Source of the DNA: Gordionus sp. m RMFG-2023
Taxonomy: Eukaryota > Nematomorpha > Gordioida > Chordodea > Parachordodidae
DNA length: 64,000 nt
Direction of reading: 5' to 3'
NCBI RefSeq assembly: GCF_954871325.1
Contig: NC_088775.1
Location: 55,219,561-55,283,560 of the forward strand
The stretch's first letter is position 1; each line of letters begins with the position of its first letter. The translations under genes and the position numbers were made by a program. This document shows positions 47,301 to 58,722 of this stretch, piece after piece. The notes under the pieces were generated by a model that had not been told where the DNA came from, ran no database searches, and worked only from the letters and a program-made list of their open reading frames with translations.

Positions 47301-48180
47301 GACTCCCCTCGGCCAGAATTTACGATATTCTTCATATCCCATAATTGATATCGCCACTCCAGTATCAAACAAACCATAAACCACACCCTCGAACAGTCTC
47401 CCTCTCTTGCAACATCAGTATCCCACTTTTCTATCTTCCTGCCCTCATGCTACCCTCTGTTTTTTCCTTCCAACTCTCCCACCTGCATTCTATTAGCCCT
47501 GCCATCATACAGTCACCTCATTTCACAATTGCCCAATAATGTTCTTTCCATTCAAAACATACAATTTCACCTCCTTACCTATTTCCTGAGCAGCTACGCC
47601 TTCATTTTCAATCTCCACCATTCATACATTAATGGCCCCTGATACCTATTCCCTTTGCCAAAACCCTCTCGTATTCACATTATTTTCAAATCTACCATAT
47701 CCAGCGCATCTCACTCTGTCATGCTTACTAGGACAATACGTCGAAATTTGACCACTGGTTACACTCAAAACATTTAATATCCCAAATGTTAATCACGATG
47801 TGTCCTTTTATACCATATTTAAAACAGACAATCCTTCGATTTTTCGAACCCTCCATTCTAAACTTTCGACTCTCTATAACCTCGATATATCCCCATTCTT
47901 CCATCTTCACTTTCCTACATGTCCTCGCTCATTTCCAAATCCTCATTACCTGCCCATCCATGAACATCTCTTGCACTGGCAACCACATTACCCTCCCATA
48001 TCTATCTACCTCACCGTTGTGTCCCTCACTCAACAACGTCTGCCCCCATATTCTTATACTCCTATTTCGACGCTCTCTCCTGCCGAAATAAAACTTCCCA
48101 ACCATATGAACAATATCACCACTGCCCCCAGTATATTATACTGTACCTCAACGTATTTGGTTAATTCAACTATTCATTAA
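44350..48180 (-). mobile_element. Fossil Ty3/Gypsy LTR retrotransposon, minus strand
   Basis: Parts recognised in the expected order on the minus strand: a Gag zinc-knuckle region (about 47850-47730), reverse transcriptase (about 46246-45835, with the YMDD motif and the downstream Gypsy-type segment), and integrase with its HHCC zinc region (about 45230-45190) and catalytic core (about 45000-44960). The coding strand is purine-rich, so the plus strand looks C/T-rich throughout. The element is broken many times over and looks old. No LTR pair was found by eye. An AT-rich repeat (46802-46925) is inserted in it. Its left border adjoins a piece of the RT-nuclease family. Confidence 0.8.
46802..46925. 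repeat. Dispersed repeat, second copy at 49068-49185
   Basis: TATTTGGCATTACCATAGTT-AATAATTC, CAATACTCATTTGTAGATTT-GC and TCTCTTAGATCTTAATGTT match 49068-49185 in order. Its AT-rich composition differs from the C-rich strand around it, which suggests a small inserted element. Confidence 0.75.
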
Positions 48181-48405
48181 AACTAACAAAAATAATATTT
48201 AAAAAATCGAAAAATTTATTAAACTATATCACCTAAATTAATTTAATCTATGCAAATATTCTAAAATAAAAATTTAACCCAAAATATTATCTTAAGGAAT
48301 TAATAATTAGCTCAAGCAAAAATATTTTAATTATTTGTAACGTTAAACAGTATGACACTATCAATAAAATTAAAACAGAAACAACGCAATAGTACATACC
48401 TCCCC

Positions 48406-48600
48406 CCTCCCAACTGTGCTTATTCCAATTATTACACTCAACCACAGAATTCCCCTGTGCTTTTAACAACCACTATAACATCACAGAATTCCCATGTGCC
48501 TCTAATAATTTCTATTTCACACAACAGAATTTCCCTTTGACTTTAGCAATTACTCAATTCAATACCACAGCTAACCCACTGTGCCCTTAACAAATGTTAA
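48406..48600. repeat. Short degenerate tandem repeat, about 45-bp unit
   Basis: CACAGAATTCCCCTGTGC followed by TTTTAACAACC recurs about four times with changes. It could lie in the upstream end of the fossil LTR element, which I cannot confirm. Confidence 0.6.
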
Positions 48601-49067
48601 GCCTTTTTACTTAATAAACCAAAAATAAAAATTTATTTTGTTCTGTCGGCAACACCTTTTCAATTGGTTGTGTCGATTATATTAATATTTATGACAATAA
48701 TTATTTTTACCTTATTCCTTTTATGAATACTTTCTACATTTTTTTTCAGTTAGACAAAGGTTTTTTTCTGAGACAAAATTATTTTATTTTCTAGGCACAA
48801 GTAAAAACAATGATAATTATTAGCGAATTTTACCTTTTTTATACGATAAATACAAATAAATGAAAATAATACAATAATAATGAGAAAAGCATGATAATCA
48901 AAACCAAATTCTCGTTTGTTACAAAACAAAATTATTGTGCGTTAAAAAATATAATAAAAATAAAAAAAGAACAAACTCATGTCAATAACAGCGTACAAAT
49001 AAACTGCTTTATCTTTACAGTCAACCAGTAAAACCGTTTAATTATTAATGCTATGGTTAGTAGTATC

Positions 49068-49185
49068 TATTTGGTATTATCATAGTTATTAATTCTTGCC
49101 CAATACTCATTTGTAAATTTGCGTCTCTTAGATCTAATGTTATATACCTATTTCCATTGGCATTTTTAAATTAATTCTTCAAACG
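49068..49185. repeat. Dispersed repeat, partner of 46802-46925
   Basis: TATTTGGTATTATCATAGTT and CAATACTCATTTGTAAATTT-GCGTCTCTTAGATCTAATG match the partner copy, ending at TTCAAACGT versus TTTAAACGT. Confidence 0.75.
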
Positions 49186-52100
49186 TCAGTAAATCTTAAT
49201 ATATCTTAATAGACTAATTACATTAGAATATCAATTCATCAAATTTTGGTATACTTCTAGATAATCATTAATATACTTTGTAGTTTTATTGGATTTGTAT
49301 TTTCGCACGATATCGAATAATGTAATAATTACTAAAAAAAATCATTCATATAGATTGATGTGTATGGTTTAGCAAGCTCCGCTAGCTCTGAATTTACTAA
49401 TCATGATCGAAATAATATCTTAATTAAAATTCTCTCATGTAAAAATCTTTCATTAATAAAACTTTAAATAATTAATTATTTCAAAAGATTTTTTGTCCAT
49501 AGATTTAAACTAATATTTAACCTTCTGGTGTAATGAAATTAAGTGGATTGTCAAGCCCCGGGGTTTACCTAACCTCAGTCTTCCCTACTACAATCATTAT
49601 AAAAATATATGTGAATTTGAAGAATATTTTTAAAAGATTAAGAACTATAAATTTTTTGCTACATTATCATCATTTATAACATATTTTTAATTACATTTTT
49701 ATCTACTTTTGTATTTAAAGAAAATAATTATAAATTTAAATAAAATAATATTATCCTCTTGTTATTGGTTTCACTTTATTTGATATATATAAAACCTTTA
49801 TCTATTTGCAATATTATTTCCTGTTTATATAGAATCTAATAAAAAGATTTTTTGATCAAGTTTATAAATACTCGTTTTACCTGTTTGAGCGTGATTTTTA
49901 TTTTATCAGAAAGTATATGAAGAATTATTTTGAGAGAAAAGAATTCATAATTATCAATTTTCTTTTCTTTAATATTTCCTATTGTTAAGTTTCGATCAAT
50001 TTTAAAAATTTAAAATTAGGTTATAAGGTCCACTATCAACTAAAATTCAATTATTTCTACTTTTAATAATACTTTTTTAAGTATTTTGTGTATGGGGATA
50101 ATAATTTCAGTTTTATTGTTTTTCTTATTTTTATTTCTTGTTATTAAAGTTAAATTTGAAAATATAAGTATTATAATGTTTACCAGTTTGAGTTTGATTC
50201 ATAATTATCGCTTCTACATAATTTTTTCCTCATTCTAAAATGGAAATGAAGTGAGAGAAATATTATTTAAATTTGGTAGAAGAAAAATGAAATCAATTTA
50301 ATTAATATACCTAGTATAAACTATAGATTTTAAAAAAATTCCGAATTTTTTTATAATTCGTATTTCCAAAAAATTTATTTTTAATTCCTTTTTTTCCAGG
50401 GTGGTGCAAGTGCACCATCTTGCATCCTGCTGCGGACGATGATTTTAAAATCTTAAAAAGCATAAAAGAAAATATATAAAACTGGATATAAATTATATAT
50501 AAAATTAATATATAATAAACATAATAAGATATTTAATATTCAGATATTTTTAATAAATCTCCCTTTTTTAACATATTTATTAGATTACAATTATTTATCT
50601 ATATTTTAAAAAATAAATAAGGTATCAACTCGGCGCACCATTACGATGATTCGGCTGATGAGGTTTAATTTTATTTATTACTGTTTGTGATATAGTAAGG
50701 TGGTAAGGTGACAAGCCATTCGGGGTAAAATTGGAAATATCAGATTTTCACAACAAAACACAATTTTTTTTATATTAAATTATAAATATTTTATAAGTAT
50801 ACGACCTCAATAAGGGCATACATAAATAGATTTCCTGGCCTACTAAAATATGCCCTTCAAGACAATTAGTGCATTATATCAAATTTTCGCGCCTTTTATT
50901 TATTAGATAAGCAGCATACTGCATAGTTCGAACTGCCTTTTTTAAAAATCTCTATTACATGAATATAAAAAATTATACGAAGATGCAATAATAATTTTGA
51001 CCGCCCCCCCTCACTATTTCTCCCCCTTTTCCTTTAATCTCTTGGATATGAAGTCTTGACACAGGAGTATCCGCACTTGATTCAATTTATAAGAACATGA
51101 AAGATTAATATGATAGTTTTCTAGTGTCGTACTATCGCTATAGACTTATCATCTCTTCCATGAGTGCTTTAGGTATCATTAAAAATAATATCACCCAAGA
51201 TGGTTTTATCTTTAGATCTATCATTATAAATATAATATGAATCCGTAAAAAACATTAGGATTTAATAGGTAGCTACTACAGACAGAAAACTAACTTCACA
51301 GATTTGCTATTATTTTACACCTTACCGTCTCAGGATGCCTCTGGCAATTCTCGGTTAAAAGTGCAGAAATTTTTTGATTAATTGCAGAGTCCTAACTACG
51401 TGGTAAATAGTATTGTATAGAATTAAATCTTTTGACTAAATTTAAGACAATTAGCTTAAAATAGTTATAGGCATTTACTTTTTTACCCTACCTGCCGTAA
51501 TGGCAGCGTTTACATGACAGGATTTTCACAGATGCAAACCCCCCTCTAAAACCTATGCTTACCCCCCTAAATATTTCCGCCACCTTCTGCGATATTTCCA
51601 CATTACTACCTACACCCTTTTAAATGGTACCACCTTCATAAATTTTAAAAAGAATAACTTAAATTATTCTAGCTCTACTATCAACTTTCAAAATATTGTG
51701 AATATAAATGAGTTAATGAGTTATTTTTTAGATCAAGAATTTATGAATTTAATTAAAAACCCCCTCATTGGCAATTGCAATATTATAGTATACTGTTTAG
51801 CATTATGAGTTAGCTGAGAATTTTTAAAAGGAAAGCAGAATGTTTTATTTGAAAATAATGCCTATGATTGTCATATATAGATTTAGTCGATGATTTGCAA
51901 TATCATTATATTATAACTTAATAACCCGTCAAGAATGACGGGGTTGGTAATTAGTTTGTGTATATGGTACTAAATATACTTTATTAATATATTATATAAA
52001 AATATTAAAATTTAGGCGAAAAAGAGGTAAATTTGTGAATCACACCTCATAAGATATTCTTAATTTCAGATTCGTCTATCAACGAATAAGGGAGAAAAGA

Positions 52101-52270
52101 TTCTTTATAACCCCCTCCCACCTTCAGGCCAGGTCCAATCCATTAAAACTAAGTTTAAATGCTAAATTTTGAGCCAAAATATATTTAAAGCTTTTACTTG
52201 ATACCCATATCAATATTATTTGTTAAAATATTAATGATCATCTATGCCTAATATTTAATATTGAAAAAAT
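49186..52270. other. AT-rich stretch without recognisable genes
   Basis: No open frame of interest. Small landmarks: GGTGGTGCAAGTGCACCA at about 50399, C-runs near 51003, and AACCCGTCAAGAATGACGGG at 51922, which resembles starts near 2350 and 17970. Confidence 0.45.
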
Positions 52271-52280
52271 TCTCAAGCAA

Positions 52281-52437
52281 GGTCCAAGGCCGTAATAATT
52301 TTGGAAAAATTTCCCCAACTCCAACCAAAGATCATAATAATTTTGGTAGTTGAGAACTGGAATAAAATATTTAAAAAAATCATAATGAATTTAAAAATAC
52401 AATCAAAATCAGATTTTATGGGCCTTGGTTTATTTGT
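52281..52437 (-). repeat. Dispersed repeat, inverted partner of 14327-14482
   Basis: On the minus strand ACCAAGGCCCAT, TTGTATTTTTAAAT, ATTTTATTCCAGTT and CAAAATTATTATGATCTTT follow in the same order as at 14327-14482. Confidence 0.7.
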
Positions 52438-52529
52438 TTTAGGTCAATGATAGTTAATAATAAAAATATTCTCAAGCATCCAAGCTGATAATAATTTGAA
52501 AAATTTTCCCAAGCATAGCCCAATATAAG

Positions 52530-52865
52530 TTATAAAAATATTTTCCAAGCCCAGCCCGACCCATTATAATTTTAAAAAATTTTTCTCAAACCTGGCCAAC
52601 CGATAATAATTTTGAAATTTTTTTCAGCTTCCAATAAAAAATATATTATAAAAATATTTTCCAAGCCCAGCCCGACCCATTATAATTTTAAATAATTTAC
52701 CGATAATAATTTTGAATTTTTTTTAGCTTCTAATAAAAAAAATATTATAAAAATATTTTCCAAGCCCAGCCCGACCCATTAAGATTTTAAATAATTTTTC
52801 TCATACCTGACCAACAGATAATAATTTTGAAATTGTTTTCCCAAACCTGGAGCTTCCAATAAAAA
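52530..52865. repeat. Three-copy tandem repeat, about 105-120 bp unit
   Basis: TATTTTCCAAGCCCAGCCCG-ACCCATTA recurs at about 52540, 52656 and 52758, each followed by ATTTTAAATAATTT and GATAATAATTTTGAA. Confidence 0.85.
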
Positions 52866-53285
52866 AAAATATTGATATATTTAAATACTTTTTCATAATA
52901 TAAGAAGAATTGTATCAAAATTTAATACAGAAGAGGCTCGAACGTTAAGTCAGTGGTTCGAATCTCGTTGATGTATAAAAAATTTTTTTAAGTTTTCTTT
53001 TTTTTATAAAAATAATCTAACATTAGGGTATATAGTCTCCTTCGATTTATTTAACATTAAGAATATAGGAAAGTTATAGAAAAAATAAAATTAACATTAA
53101 AATTATAAGGAAACGTTCATTTCTTGATTATGGCTATTATATATATTAGATAGGTCTATAATAGTAGTATCAATTTTTACAGCAATATATTATAAAAATT
53201 TAATAGATAACCCAATAAATTTATCCCACCCCTTAAGGCGCCTACCCCCTGCCCCTCTCAAAAAATTGGATGTAAACTGTTCCTA

Positions 53286-53309
53286 CCCCCCCCCCCCCCC
53301 CCCCCCCCC
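53286..53309. repeat. Poly-C run of 24
   Basis: An uninterrupted C24 in sequence that is otherwise AT-rich. From 52870 to 54040 nothing coding was seen apart from a T-run at about 53850. Confidence 0.9.
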
Positions 53310-54058
53310 ACCCTTTGACTCATATAGACGCTGCGTGATGATAGTATTAGTTTTACCTCACTTAACAATCACGGTATCCTAGCGCTTGAGGGTAAAAATA
53401 TTCTATTATAATTATAATTCAGACTAATTTTTACCACAGTTACTAAGTTATTAACCAATGTTTGAATTCAAACATCAACTTTGACTTATTTTTATAATTT
53501 AAAAAAAAATATAGTCTTTAAACACATCCTTCTCTTTCTAAAAAAAACAAAAATATAATTGATTTATCTTTTTATATTTAAAAAACTCTTAATTTTTATC
53601 AAATTTTTTCAAACATAATGAAACTAAAAAATATTGATTTCAAAAAAAAATTTTTACGTTAATTTTTTTAATTCCATGAGTTCAAAAACTCAGTTAATTT
53701 CTCCAACATGCAGGATTAGGTAGTAACGCATATACATGTTTTTAAAATACTAAATACAAATGCTTTTTTGTATTAGTATTAATATTTATTTGAATATTTT
53801 GGAAAATATTTAAAATTTGTATTTTAAATATTAAAAAATGAGAAGTATTATTTTTTTTTTTTATAATTGATTGATTTATTATATTAGCGGCATTAATATG
53901 TCAATTTAAAAAATAATCACATTTGTTAGTATATCTTTTAAGGATAAATAATAATATATTTAAATAATATAAATAAATATTTAGTAAATTAATATAATAA
54001 ATTGAGCATATGATTTAAAAGAATTATGAGTTTTCATAGTTTGCCCTTCAGTTTTTCT

Positions 54059-54208
54059 TCTTCCATCTGAATATTCCTCTCTTGTTCTTAATTGCTTTTC
54101 TCATCGCCGATTCTGTGATTAGGGTTTGGTTCTTTTGTTGACTTCCATCTGAATATCCCTCTCTTGTTCTTAATTGCTCTTCTCATCGCCGATTCTGTGA
54201 TTAGGGGG
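54059..54208 (-). repeat. Tandem repeat of about 82 bp in the 3' UTR of an RT-nuclease copy
   Basis: CTTCCATCTGAATATTCCTC-TCTTGTTCTTAATTGC and CTCATCGCCGATTCTGTGAT-TAGGG occur at 54059 and again at 54141 with two substitutions. On the minus strand they directly follow the RT stop codon, so they are part of the element's 3' untranslated region. Confidence 0.85.
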
Positions 54209-55612
54209 TATCAGTCATTGAGAATATGAAGCTGAGGTAATTGGATTTTATTATATTGAGGGCTAATCTTTGGCGTAGGTAGTAACCCTCGTTGGGATCT
54301 TCGGTCCTAGTAGAGATCCGTTTCCCCAGCTCTTTAAAGAAGGCCAGGGCATGAGAGCCGAACGACGTTAGAGTCGTGGCGATTAGTGGTAGGAATGTGT
54401 AATTGGCCGGAAGCGATGGCGAATACTTAGAGAGTTTATTCGTCTCGGCGTCTACTAGAGCATCTCTATTTATATTGGAAGGGGCAAGGGGATCGATGCA
54501 TGAGAAATCCCAGGTTAGTAATTCCCCCCTCTTCCAAGGGATCATGGTAGAGCCATCGGGACGCTTACCATCAGAATTGTAGAGTCCAGTAGGTTCGAGG
54601 GTTGATGGGATACCGGCAGATTTTAGGGCCCTGGCAATAGTATCATTGCATTTTGAATGTCTAATGAATCTGCCTCCACAGCGCTTGCAGTGTAAAGAGT
54701 GACGGCCTTTGGAGTTGACCGGCGTTTGACAAAGGATGCAGTGATAGGGTATTACCATATCACAATTAAGTCTTAGACCGATGGCGTGACGTAGCTCATC
54801 ATTGCTTAGGAGCTGGTCAAGGTTTCACGATGGAAAAGCTTCGAGAAATTCATACCCGCTGTCTGCGGAAATGTAGAAGAGTAGAGAATGGTCCTCGGGT
54901 TGGCTCCTCGATTTAAGGTATGCAAAGGAGTTGCCAACTAGAGGCTTATCCCAGTCCTTCTGCAGTGTCGATGAGGGAGGATCGACTAATGAAAGAGATT
55001 TCCATAGATCAATTGCCTGGGGAAGTAAAGGGTCAGGATGTTTTGTGAGTGCGTGTATGATGGGCTCGCAGGACAGGCGAGAGGATATGAACGCACTAAC
55101 AGAGAGTAGGGAAGGCGATCGTATGCCAATGCCGCCGGATTTGGTTGGCAAGGTAGCTTGTAGCCAAGATAAGTCTCCGAATTTGAGATTGAGTATATCC
55201 TCTGTGAGGTGTTTAATCTCTAGCTCGTGTGCAGCGAGGTTGATGTCGTATTGGAAGATACGTGACGATCGGAGTGTATATAGAATTATTGGGATTAGGA
55301 GGTAGTTCTTTAATAGAAAGAACGCTTGGTGGGCTGGGAGGTCAGATAGTATACCGCGCATAAGGGATATCTCTAGTAGAGTGTCGGCGAAGAACTTGAC
55401 AAAGGACTCGTCTTTACCCACTGGAGATCCGAGATGTGTTAAGAAGTTCAATGGTGTATGATTGAACATAGGATCATAGTTAAGGTCGATGATTCCAAGA
55501 GGACAATATTGGCTTTTGTCTTGATTGATTCGCAGTCCCAAACTGCTCTCGCTGGATTTTATTATTTCGACCGCCTTCATAACTTCGCTGAATGAGCCGC
55601 CTAGTAGTATTA
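54201..55612 (-). pseudogene. 5'-truncated, otherwise well-kept RT-nuclease element
   Basis: The frame begins at about 55612, just after where the YxDD motif would be (ILLGGSFSEVMKAVEIIKSS), and runs to the natural C-terminus at 54201. It keeps motif D (GLRINQDKS), HLGSPVG, the thumb HQAFFLLKNYLLIPIIL, the Cys/His cluster (CILCQTPVNSKGRHSLHCKR), KRPDGSTMIPW and LLTWDFSCIDP with both nuclease aspartates. One in-frame TGA (about 54825, in FPS-stop-NLDQLL) is the only break that I see over about 465 codons. Truncation at the 5' end is usual for elements copied by target-primed reverse transcription. The sequence is clearly related to, but different from, the intact 939-aa protein, so it is a second subfamily. 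Confidence 0.9.
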
Positions 55613-55644
55613 TTTATTATGTTTTCATGATTTTTGAATTATTA

Positions 55645-58035
55645 CTCCATTTTTATTTATTCGATTCTAATTGAATATATTTTACACTTTTTCTTTGATT
55701 TAACTATCCTGCTATTATATTTAGCATTTGCATTCGTTTTTCATTTTAATTATCACCTATTTTATTTTATCTTTTTTAATCCTTTCTCACATTTATGCAT
55801 CATTTTATTATTTTTATTCATTCTCTCCACAAGTCTTATTATGCTAACTAGAGTTCACTGTTTTATAACTTGATGTTTTCTACCTCGATTATTTCTCGTC
55901 ATTGTTCATTTTATTTATCCATTTTTTATCTTTATGTCTTCTTCACAAATATCCTTAAAGACTGAAATGATTAAATATTAGATATGATGGTTGTTTTAAT
56001 GTTTATGGACCAACTTCAGGCAGATGTCCACATTCTAGCCTGTCTCAACTTTTTCTTGTGAGCCAATCGATTATTCATCCAGAAATATTTGTTCCACTAC
56101 CTTACATTTCAAATTCCTGTTTCTCTTATTGCCCCTATATCCCCTCAACCGTATTCAATATGTGCCTCTCAATTCTGTTCTGAAGAAGTAAAGAAGTTTA
56201 TCTTTTCTTTTATCGAAATTCAGCTCATGGTCTTGATAGTATTCTTCCGATATACCCAGGTCATCACTTCCCCTTAATATACTCATAAACCATTCTTACT
56301 AAAATAACTAGCCATGGCAATAAAATTTTAAAAGATGAAGTACCTAGCTTTGTTTCTCCAATCCTTTTTGGTGCTAGGCTAATTGCACTTAAGAAGCACA
56401 ATGATATTCTGCCCATTACAATAGGTTTTACCTTTAGGCGGCTTGCTATATATCTTTACTAATTTAACATGAAGCATCATGTGGGATCTCTGGTGATTGT
56501 GAAACAGTAGTACATCTTATTGGAATACACCTAGGAAATCAACCTACAAACAACACCTTATCAAAATTGACTTCTCCAATGATTATAATACACATCCTTG
56601 GAATTCATTCCTGATTTCTTTTGTACCATTTTTCCAGGTTTCATTAAATTTTTCGTTTGTTATCATAACCTTCTACCCATCAATTCGATATTTCAAATTC
56701 CATCTATTGAGGGCATTCAATAGGGTGATCCTCTTAGATCTTCATTTTTTACCTGAGTAACAACGACATCGTTAAATCTATAAACTCCAATTGTTTTTTA
56801 TCCATGCACGTCTGGTATATCGATGACGGTGTCATTGGTAGATCCAATGACAAGTAAATAAAGTGAAAGTAACCATGGAAGTTGGGACTGCCATTGGACT
56901 CTATCAAATTTGAGAAATTTTAATTCATCTCCTTTAAGCAAATTGAACCTAATTAACACAACATCAAACTTATCATTCAAGACGAACTAAATCATTTGGG
57001 TTCCAATGTTAATGGTAACACTGCAATCTCTTCCTTCCTTCATGCCACTTTTGAGACTCTTTTTGAGTTGGGAGATTTATTTTCCCAACTTCCCTCCTAA
57101 GCTTTTTTCTCTTGAAATTTTTTAAAATTATTTTCGGATTCTTTATGCGTTACGGTCGACACCACCTATTTTTAAACCTCACCCCTTGGTGTTTATGAGA
57201 ATGGGATCAAATCTGATTGAAAATATTGTAAAATTAAGTTAAATGAAATAGCTTGAAATCTTTACTTACCAAGAATAGTGAATTAAGTATCAGATCTCCT
57301 TTAAATCTTGCCTTAACTGTTTTTATATTGAGTTAAATTCCCATTTTATAAAGTGCTAAGAATTATTGCTGATTGCCATCTTCCAGAAACGATTAGGCAG
57401 AAGGTTTGGATAGGCCTATAATTGCGAGCTGCGTTGAATCCCTCCTTTCCAGAATACAATGATCTCACTGTCCATTTTTCTCTTCTCAGCTTAATGGATC
57501 TGGTCACGAGTTTCTTAAATCTATTCCCTTGGTTATTTTACAATTGCAACTAAACTAAGATGAGCTCGCTCGTGCCATTGGTATTTATTTAAATTGCTCA
57601 ATAACATAATCCCACACTTGCCAATGTTGCAATTCTACTGTTGAGGAAAATGGAAGGCAGCCTTCATTGTCGTTCTTGTAAAGATCCAATTGTTAGGCAT
57701 AATATATGTAATTCGATCATCCTAACAGCTTTAAGATCAGTTCAAATTCCCCCCATGCTTGAACCTCCAGGTCTTTTCAGATCTGATGAAAAACGTCCAA
57801 ATGAGATTTCTCAAATTAAAAATAAAAAAATATCAGAAATTTTACAAGAACACTCGATAATTTTAATTACATTAACAGCCTTTGCGAACCAAGTTCCCTT
57901 TTTTAAGGAATTTTTTCTCACATTCTTAAACTTATGGATGAACCTCGTAAAGGTTTCTTCTCGAGGCAAAAACGAGTTATTGCTATTCACTAGGCTAATT
58001 ACATTAGCTTCAGGAGTAGCCTTATGCCACAAGAT
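55645..58035 (+). pseudogene. Heavily decayed, near full-length RT-nuclease copy
   Basis: A 5' segment (55645-55684) matches 39567-39606. A worn zinc finger follows at about 56000 (YGPTSGRCPHSS), then FCSEEVKKFIFSF, motif A KIDFSNDYN (about 56570), motif B EGIQ-stop-GDPL (about 56705), motif C WYIDDGVIG (about 56815), and the C-terminal part from 57641: SLHCRSC, NICNSIILTALRSVQIPP and GLFRSDEKRPNE. The nuclease RPDG has become RPNE, losing the Asp. The tail QVPFFKEFF, then ANYISFRSS, ends at about 58035. Many stops and frame changes. Confidence 0.85.
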
Positions 58036-58069
58036 GATTATTTTTATTAATATTTGTATTTGTTTTTTT

Positions 58070-58200
58070 TTTATTAAAAAGCATTTTTAAATATATTTTA
58101 TTTTTTCAATTTATATGATAATATGTCTAGTTTTGACAAATAAAATACTGCAAAGCGCCCTAAACCCGCCCCGAGTACACGTGTTCGGTCGTATTTTTTA
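58070..58200 (+). repeat. Shared downstream sequence of two RT-nuclease copies
   Basis: TTTTTTCAATTTATATGATA, TAAATACTGCAAAGCGCCCT and CGAGTACACG match 63855-63985 in order. Both lie just downstream of a decayed RT copy, so this is probably family 3' UTR or a shared insertion site sequence. Confidence 0.75.
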
Positions 58201-58722
58201 TATTTAATATTCTGGGCCAGGTCTAAAAAAATTTCTTAGGCCAGGCCACGTCGAATATTTTAGCGCGCCTTAATTATCTATAAAAATTAAAAATAAATAA
58301 ATTGTATTTCAAATTGTGTATCATAGATCAATATATAACATTCATTCACTTATCATATTTCCTATTTCCATTTTGATTCTTAGAAAATATTTCTAGTAAA
58401 ATATCATTTAAATAAATTATTCTCCATCAGCTGCGTAATTTTTATGCTAACATTTTTCAACTATAAGAGTTTTGATAGAATTTAAGATAGTCTAACTCCA
58501 TCTATTATATTCATATTGATTTCTGGCTACATGTCTATAAAATCCTTTTGGTATAAGAAACTAAACTCTGATGACTGATGAATAATCAAATAATTCTGCA
58601 TAATACTATTATTGATAATGGAGAAGCTAAAACTTATCCCCAAAGACTATAGAAGGACTGTTTCTTTAAATACTAAATGACATTGCTAATATTAAATAAC
58701 ATTGCTAAAATCCTATAGTTAT

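Noticed and set aside
44304-48180. Many plus-strand open frames of 60-170 codons with Ser/Pro/Leu-rich proteins
   Set aside because: They lie antisense to a fossil Ty3/Gypsy element whose recognised domains are all on the minus strand; the low stop count comes from the C/T-rich strand.
52930-52980. Second B-box-like motif (GTGGTTCGAATCTCG)
   Set aside because: No A box at suitable spacing and no tRNA fold; likely chance.
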